From NCBI RefSeq assembly GCF_914767665.1, contig NC_059504.1:4962501-5026500 (forward strand): 64,000 bases of DNA, read 5' to 3'. Every line of letters begins with the position of its first letter. The stretch's first letter is position 1. Made by a program: the position numbers and the translations under genes. This document shows, piece by piece, positions 53,001-62,000 of the stretch. The DNA comes from Harmonia axyridis. Lineage: Eukaryota; Arthropoda; Insecta; Coleoptera; Coccinellidae. The notes beneath the pieces are model-generated. The model was not told the origin of the DNA and did not search any database. It worked only from the letters and a program-made list of their open reading frames with translations.

Positions 53001-56000
53001 CCAATTTTCGATTACTTCTTCCAACATTTGTGGCCGTATATCGGAAATAACACGGCGAATGTGGTTGTTCAATTCAGAATGAAAAAGTTAGTATTCATGG
53101 CTCTATACCGATCACCATTGACTGTAACGTTCTGGCCATCATCGTTTTTGAAGAAGTACGGACCAATGATTCCACCAGCCCATAAAGCGCACTAAACAGT
53201 CAGTTTTTCTGGATGTAACGATGTTTCGACATACACTAGAGGATAAGCTTCACTCCAAATGCGGCAGTTTTGTTTGTTGACGTAGCCATTCAACCAGAAG
53301 TGCGCTTCATCGCTAAACAAAATGAAATGGACGTAGTGCGCGATACGTATTCCGCACAGAACCATTATTTTCGAAATAAAATTGCACTATTTTCAATCGT
53401 TGTTCAGGCGTGAGTCTATTCGTGATAAATTGCCAAACCAAACTGAGAATAAATCACTTGACAGCTGATAAATCGGTCGCCATCTTGAACAGTAATGCCA
53501 ACTTAAAGTTATATACCTCGAAATAAAACACCCATTGTTGAACATTTCAAACTTATCGAGAGACTTATAAGCGAGCATTGGTTCTAATTGCTTATTCAAT
53601 TATTAGGCAGAGCAATATAAACTGAATAAATTGCATGGTTTGCGTGAAGGGCAAGTTTTATCGTTCACACAGTCATAAATCCTATCCTTTTTTTATCCCT
53701 AACATACTGACAGCATCATAATCACAGAAGAAAAAGATGGAATATCTATAGATTTACCTCTGTAATTTGTGAATTTTCCTATTTGAGAGTGTGATTGTAA
53801 ATTTTGATGAAACTGACACCGAAGACGAGAGACAATAGAGAAAGTTTTTTTTATAATTTTTCTCAGATCGTGTTTGATTCTTCACATTTATTTAAATTCG
53901 ATTTGTATTTCTATTAATGTACAATTATGTGAGTTATTCCTAGTTTAACTCTGGGTGGACAGTCAATTTTTAACTTTTGAAGTCAAACTTGATAGCACTG
54001 AAGAGGTTCATATGGTACTACTTCTTTGAGTGCTTAAATTTCAGCTAAATATGATTCTCTGTATGTGATTGGCGTATTAAGTATTTTCAATATGGGCACC
54101 AATTTTATTGATTGGAAATAAGTACCTCATTGTTCAGTGAGATAACTGAAGAATTAGGGAGATATTGAAGGTAGTATTTTGATTTTCAAATATGGTTTCC
54201 AGAACGGTAGACTTTCAAAAGTGCAAGTAAAGTTTATCTTCGATTTCTTTACAGGATATCAACGCCCATGGTCCACTAGCCAGCCACAACAGTGACGTCG
54301 AAGTTGGGGAGTTCACGTTGGCTGATATGTCGCCGGATGACATAAGAGCGGAACTGAAGAGACTCTACCTACAGTTGGAAATTTTCAAGAGTAAAACCAT
54401 CTGCAGAGATAATCCTCACATATCCAAGAGACGTGGTGGCAGGAAAGCTGCTCACAGAAGGTTCAGTTTGCAGGTAAATTTATTGAATTTTCAATTGGCA
54501 AACTTACATCGGTGCTTCTTCGACTGAAAAACAAAAAGGATATGAATGTAATGATATTAAATTAATCAGGAGATTGACAAGAAATGAGATCAATGAAGAT
54601 TCTAGAATTCTCGTTAATGATATGAATTTTGGAGTCCAATGAGTTTGGAGGAGGTTACTACAGAATATTTTCGAAATTTTTTCAAACAGAAACATCGTGA
54701 TACTTGTGCATAGCATCAATTAGGATTTGATTCATAGGTAGCAGTAGGAATTGGTAACCTTTTTCATACTGGAAAAAATGTCATGAATATTTACTGATTT
54801 TGGATCTTTGATGTCCATACCTAACATTTCACTCAATAGGTCTCAGGCCTAAGTAAAAACAGATTTTTCTTAAAAATTCTACTCACAAAACTGATACATG
54901 TGCTCCTCTAACTTTTCAAAACCTTTTCTGTTTGAAGATTCGTATTTGCTTTCAAAATGGGATTCAACCTCAGCAATCACTCTTTCATAAGAACGAAATT
55001 TCTTACCCTAAATTATACTCGAAGGAATCGAACGGTATCTGTAATATTGTCACATCCTGCATAAAGCAAAGAGTAACAAACAAAGACTTTCTATCAAATA
55101 TATTGTAGCTGAAATAGAGGAAAATATTCAACTCATTTCCAGAACATAGATTGTTTATTTCTTGAGAAACCTAGGGGGCCAATACTTTTGCCAATGTGTG
55201 TATAAAATCTAATAGATAACGCTTAAAATGCATATAATCACCGAAAAACCATTCCTCTCTCTACCAACAACGTAACTATTCATCTGAGAATTATAATTCT
55301 AGTCCATAACGGTATCCTTCTTTCGGTTTAGATGAGTAGTCAAATTAGTAACCACATAGAATATTTCGATATGCTAATTATTCTAGATGTATAATCATAA
55401 CTTTACAGTTGAGCGTGAAGAATTAAGAGGTATAACAATGGGTTAAGATTTCTCATCGAAGTATGGAATGAGCGGTACATAATATGTCTACCTATAGCAA
55501 TGGTTTATAGCGTTAAGAGTACATTTCCTGATACAAGTCTTCGGAAATACGTACAAACCGTTAAATTGGTGCCTAGACTGGGCATTTAACTGAAAAATGT
55601 GGAAAATTCATAGAATTATTACGAATCATAGTGGTGCCCCTATAGATGATCCTCCATCATCAACAGTTGGAAATGTGATTATATAAGCTGTGGATCATTT
55701 GTTTAATTACTTCTTATATCTCACGCAATGATATTTTTTTCTTTGAAAATAACCTACTGATGCTTTTTTCAAATCAACTAAGTGACTTACTTATTTATAA
55801 GTTTATGCTAATATGATCATTTTCTGATATGATAGTGAATAGCTTAGTACCTACAGGAAGAGTAAGACAAAAATTCTTGACATGTTGGAGAGTGTATAGG
55901 TTATCGCGGTGGACAAACACATTATTAACAAATTTATTGAAAAAATTGTAAACCCTTTCTATTTTTTTCCAAACTTCAATCATTTACTCCTTGCTATATT

Positions 56001-59000
56001 GTCAATGTTTCACCAAAAAAATTTTTAATTGAAACAGCTCCTTCTGGGTGTTACAGTTTCTTTCTCTGTTATAACGGGTGTTTTTTTCGAGGTATATAAC
56101 TTTAAGTTGGCATTACTGTTCAAGATGGCGACCGATTTAACAGCTGTCAAGTGATTTATTCTTAGTTTGGTTTGGCAATTCATCATGAATAGACTCACGC
56201 CTGAACAAGCTTGCAAATAGTGCAATTTTATTTCAAAAATGATGGTTCTGTGCGGAATACGTATCGCGCACTACGTCCATTTTATTTTGTTTAGCGATGA
56301 AGCGCACTTCTGGTTGAATGGCTACGTCAACAAACAAAACTGCAGCATATGGAGTGAAGCTAATCCTCAAGTGTATGTCGAAACACCGTTACATCCAGAA
56401 AAACTGACTGTTTGGTGCGCTTTATGGGCCGGTGGAATCATTGGTCCGTACTTCTTCAAAAACGATGATGGCCAGAACGTTACAGTCAGTGGTAATCGGT
56501 ATAGAGCCATGATTACTAACTTTTTCATTCCTGAATTGAACAACCATGATGTCCAGGAGCTGTGGTTCCAACAAGACGGCGCAACATGTCACACAGCTCG
56601 TGCCACAATCGATTTATTGAAAGACACGTTTGGTGACTGCCTAATTTCACGTTTTGGACCTGTGAATTGGCTTAGAAAGATCTTGTGATTTAACACCGCT
56701 AGACTACTTTCTGTGGGGCTATGAAAAGTCATTGGTCTATGCGGATAAGCCACAAACCCTTGACCATTTGGAAGACCACATTCGCCGTGTTATTCCAGAT
56801 TTACGGCCACAAATGTTGGAAAAAGTCATCGAAAATTGGACGTCCAGATTGGACTACATCCGAGCCAGCCGTGGCGGTCATAAGCCATAAATCATATTCA
56901 AAATGTAATGCCACAAGATTATCTTGCGGATAAATAAAATTCATGTCAATCGAATAATCCATCGTTGTTTTATTGCAATTTAAAGTTCTATAGTTCTAAA
57001 AAAAACACCCTTTAGTATATTCAATACCTAAAAATCAAAATTCGAAATCACCTCCACAGGTTCTCCCTGTGCATCAGCAACAAAATAAGCTGCGAATATG
57101 GCGATTTTCCACAAAGCATCTGACGAAACTCAACGAGCGCGGTAACGAGCAATTTTTCAGAAAGGCATTGTGGGGGTGGTTCATTACTATGCGAATACAT
57201 GAATCAATATAGTGCAGGATCAATGTATCCGAATCGAAGGAAAATTTCGACAAATCCCTCGCGGATTTGTCGAATTCTGTCGACTTTCGCATAGAGGATG
57301 CTCCGGAGAGCGACGAAATCCGGGAAATATGCAGGAACGTGGAAAATTGCTAGGAAATTTATCGCCGTTCGCTAAGGTCGTAAGTTTCGAATTCTGAATT
57401 GTGCAAGAGTTATCGATGGGGGGATACTTGGAAATATACGGGGAGCTGAAGGGCTGAATTCACGTTTTCAATTGATTAGGCATGAATACTTTCGGAAGTT
57501 TGTTCGCAACTTGATAAGTCCACGCAATATGAGAAAACGAAGCGAGTGGAATAGGAGAGGCGAACGCATTTTTAGCGCACTCTTGCTGCAAAACGATTAT
57601 AACTAAAGGGTGTTTTTTTAGAGCTATAGAACTTTAAATTGCAATAAAACAACGATGGATTATTCGATTGACATGAATTTTATTTATCCGAAAGATAATC
57701 TTGTGGCATTACATTTTAAATATGATTTCTGGCCTATGACCGCCACAGTTGGCTCGGATGTAGTCCAATCTGGAAGTCTAATTTTCGATGACTTTTCCCA
57801 ACATTTGTGGCCGTATATCGGCAATAACACTTCGAATGTTGTCTTCCAAATGGTCAAGGGTTTGTGGCTTATCCGCATAGACCAATGACTTTACATAGCT
57901 CCACAGAAAGTAGTCTAGCGGTGTTAAATCACAAGATCTTGGAGGCCAATTCACAGGTCCAAAACGTGAAATTAGGCGGTCACCAAACGTGTCTTTCAAT
58001 AAATCGATTGTGGCACGAGCTGTGTGACATGTTGCGCCGTCTTGTTGGACCCACAGCTCCTGGACATCATGGTTGTTCAATTCAGAAATGAAAAAGTTAG
58101 TAATCATGGCTCTATACCGATCACCATTGACTGTAACGTTCTGGCCATCATCGTTTTTGAAGAAGTACGGACTAATGATTCCACCTGCCCATAAAGCGCA
58201 CCAAACAGTCAGTTTTTCTGGATGTAACGGTGTTTCGACATACACTTGAGCTTCACTCCAAATGCGGCAGTTTTGTTTGTTGACGTAGCCATTCAACCAG
58301 TAGTACGCTTCATCGCTAAACAAAATAAAATGGATGTAGTGCGCGATACATATTCCGCACAGAACCATTATTTCCGAAATAAAATTGTACTATTTGCAAG
58401 CGTTGTTCAGACGTGAGTCTAATCATGATGAATTGCCAAGCCAAACTGAGAAGAAATCACTTGACAGTTGTTAAATCGATCGCCATCTCGAACAGTTATG
58501 CCAACTTAAAGATATATACCTCGAAAAAACACACCAGTTATTTGGGCATCCTAAAAGTTGTCTCAAAACCTATATATGGTAGGGTGCCCGCGACTATTAA
58601 AATCTAAGGTCAAATGCCACAAAATTATACATAAAGTCATTCAAGTATTATAACCAAATATCTTTTTTTGTACATTTATTTTGGATCCACACCTGTACAG
58701 TGCGTCTTTTTAACACTCATTTCCAGAATATTGTGATGAAAACGAGTATACATCCTTCATTCCTGACATCGCTCTTTATATAGTCCTCTCGCGAATGAAC
58801 GTAAAATGAGAAAAACCTAGATGTGGTGATAGCGCAACGATAATGCCAGGGAAAAAAACCTATTTTTTCAGTCGAAGAAGAATACCGAGTTGTTTATTTA
58901 TCAAACCATTAAACTCATTATTTCATTCAATGCCTACAGAAAAAAGGGAGTAGAGAGAAGGTAAGTTGAAATAAGTAGAATACAAAGCAGCACCGTAACA

Positions 59001-62000
59001 GGGAGTTAGAGATTATTTGATTAATTTGTTGGTAGTTTCGATTTATCTAACTAGAGAATCCACAAGTGTTCTTTGTGTCCATTTTTTTTAATGGTCTAAT
59101 CGGAGACTATTTATCTGTTCTGAATAAGAAATATAGAGATCAAGGAATGTAAAGATGCCTACTGTCTTTTCAGTTCCTACATATTATTGATTTTATACAT
59201 AATTTTTTGTATGTTGGAGTAGCTCTAAGTGAAAAAATCTGTCAGCACTTAGTTAAAATAAACTGGGAAAGAATTCACGACTAGATCAAACCACATATTC
59301 TCCAGATATTTCTGTATTGTCCACCATTACTCTTCGAATATTTTCTTCAAAGGAATATGGAGCAATCACTACGCCAGTATTTGGACTGTGTCTCAACAAA
59401 TTCGGCAATTCTATTTTTTACATAACCACTAAACCAAACATGAACCACATCACTGAATCAATTTTTCAATAAAACTGTTAATAATTTTCAAGGTCTTCAA
59501 GAGCAAAGTCAGAATATAAACAACGTTTATGATAGTTGGATGACTTTAGTTGATGAACCAGTTAAATGTTGTGAGGATGTTCACACAAATCTTTCATAAA
59601 TACTTTCCATTGTGTTGTTTGAGAATGATTTAAGTGTTGAGTAAAGCGTGGATTACATAAAATTGTATTTTCACTTATCGTGTAAAGAATATTCACTTTC
59701 AAATGTATCTAATACAGCAAATAGTGAGTTCTTAAATTTCTCTCATTATTCACATATGGGCCATTATTTAACACAATTTAACACTTTCTGAAGCTTTTTG
59801 AACCGTGTATGTTCCCATAATCAAATGGTATAACCTACAGAACATAAATTTTAAAAAAATATTCAAAGAAAATATATGATCAAAAACCCCAGTTCAGATT
59901 CAGAAATTTGATATTGATTCACTTCGCGAAATTGTGAAATGAAAAATTCTTCTCCTTGTTACGGTCCTGTTTTCCGTGGCTTTAAGGCCTGTCACAGAAC
60001 GCACGAGTTCCTCTCATAATTTAGTAGTGTTTGCCTTCCATAACGAAGCTGATAAATGTCTCCCAAAAAATTGAATTTTATAACCGGATCATGTCTCTTT
60101 TCTGTCTCCTTTTTCGTTTGTTATTCCACATGATGTACATCAACGGAATTTTCATTGAAAATATCATTGAGTTTTTTTTTTGCGATACTGATTCACCATT
60201 TCTCATTTGAACCATTGTTTCACTGATTTTCGCACATGATACATCGTGTGCACATGATACGTCATTATCTCTAATTGTTCAAAAATTGATGTGAACTTTG
60301 ATTGTTCGTTCTTTCCGATAACCATTTCATCTGATTTTGAACAAATATACAGATGAACAATTCGCTAAATAGAGAAAAATTGTATTGCGGCTACTACTCT
60401 CAAAAAGTGTATCTTTTTATGAGCTCGAGATGACTACTAAACTTCATTTGTCAAAATTGTTTCTTTTAGTTAAGAACATAGAGTTATAAAGATAGATAGA
60501 GGAAGTTTACGCAATTTTTACATGACCCCAACATGATTAGATTGACGTTGTCGGATTGTGATATATTTTCAAATCCACAATTTTAGTATTTCGTTATAAA
60601 TGTATACCTATTATATTGAATGAAATATATTTATTTGAGTGATTCCCGATTGAAAATGCAAATTTGAATGAATCCGATATTTTTCCTAATTGTCGAATTC
60701 ATAATAAGCAGAATATCTATTATTTTCTGTATCCAGCTGCTGAAATCCAAGGTTTGGCAACTTTTGCTCTCCTAGTGTCATCGGTTCTTTCACGTCGTTT
60801 GGCGCGCTTGAAGTTTGTTTTCTGAATTTCTTATACATTTAGGTATTTATTTCAATATATTTTGGGTTAATATGAAACGTTGATTCACTATGGAACATGA
60901 GAAGTGCGTTTTTTGTGGGGAAACTCGCGAATTGAATTAATATTCTATCACTGAAATGTTTTCATTTCCGCGCGCTTCATGATGTGATGTTGGGGACAAA
61001 ATTTGCTCACTGAAAATGACATATTCTCCCTGTATCTATGCTTATTGCCCTGAGGTTTGAAAGGTATTCAATGAAAACGAAATATGCAAAAAATATATGA
61101 AAGACACCACTCAATTTTCATCGAAGAATTACTTTCCAAAACATTTCGCATCAATTAAGAAAGAACCTATATCTATGTATTTGATCCACGTGAACAAAAA
61201 TTTTACTCTTCATTATATTCCAATCATTTTCTATAAAAGCCTCATTTTTTAATAGCCTGTTCCGTTAACTCAGCTTTGCCGGTGTATTTTCAATTTGCAT
61301 ATTCCTGAAACTCTAACATCTAAACATGCGAAACAGTGTGTTCGAAAATGTTCTTCTGCTATTTGAGTCCTCTGAATATTCAATATTATTTCGTATGACA
61401 GAAGAACTGTTTTTCGATTTGTCAAAATGTCAGACACCAACAATGATAAACGAAACTGTTCTCAACGTAATGGATGTAGTCTATTCCTTCAGCTGTCGTA
61501 TCCCAGTTGTATCCATTTCCAGTGCATTATTCTTATAAAAATATCCTTTCAGCATAATAATCACAAGAGTACGGTACCTATTCTAATTAAAATTTACTTT
61601 GCATGGAATGTTCTTTGGTTTATAAATATTAATATTCGAAAATTAACGATTTGTCAATTTTTGTCAAATGGTCAATCTTCTTCTTCTTGATAGTGCCAAT
61701 CCGTTATCGGATATTGGAGATCATTCTGGCTGGTCAATGGGTCAAGTTATTTTTATTATATACCAGTAATTTCAGCAGACTTTATTCTGCCAAAACTTTA
61801 GTTATCGTAAATATGAAGCATCTAATCATCACAAATTCAATTCGAATGGACAACTCACGTCAAATCAAGCGATCTATTCAATTTGCATGTCAATCAAATA
61901 CCTTGCTAGATCATTAAACTCAAATCATCTATTTTTGCGTTGAGACCATTTCCTCCTCTCAAATGGCCTACTGCATTTTAATTGAATTATTATTTTCATT

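Noticed and set aside
58700..60400. Search for further receptor exons in intron 8
   Set aside because: Flanking exons already join in phase 0 and no splice-bounded frame with family motifs was found.
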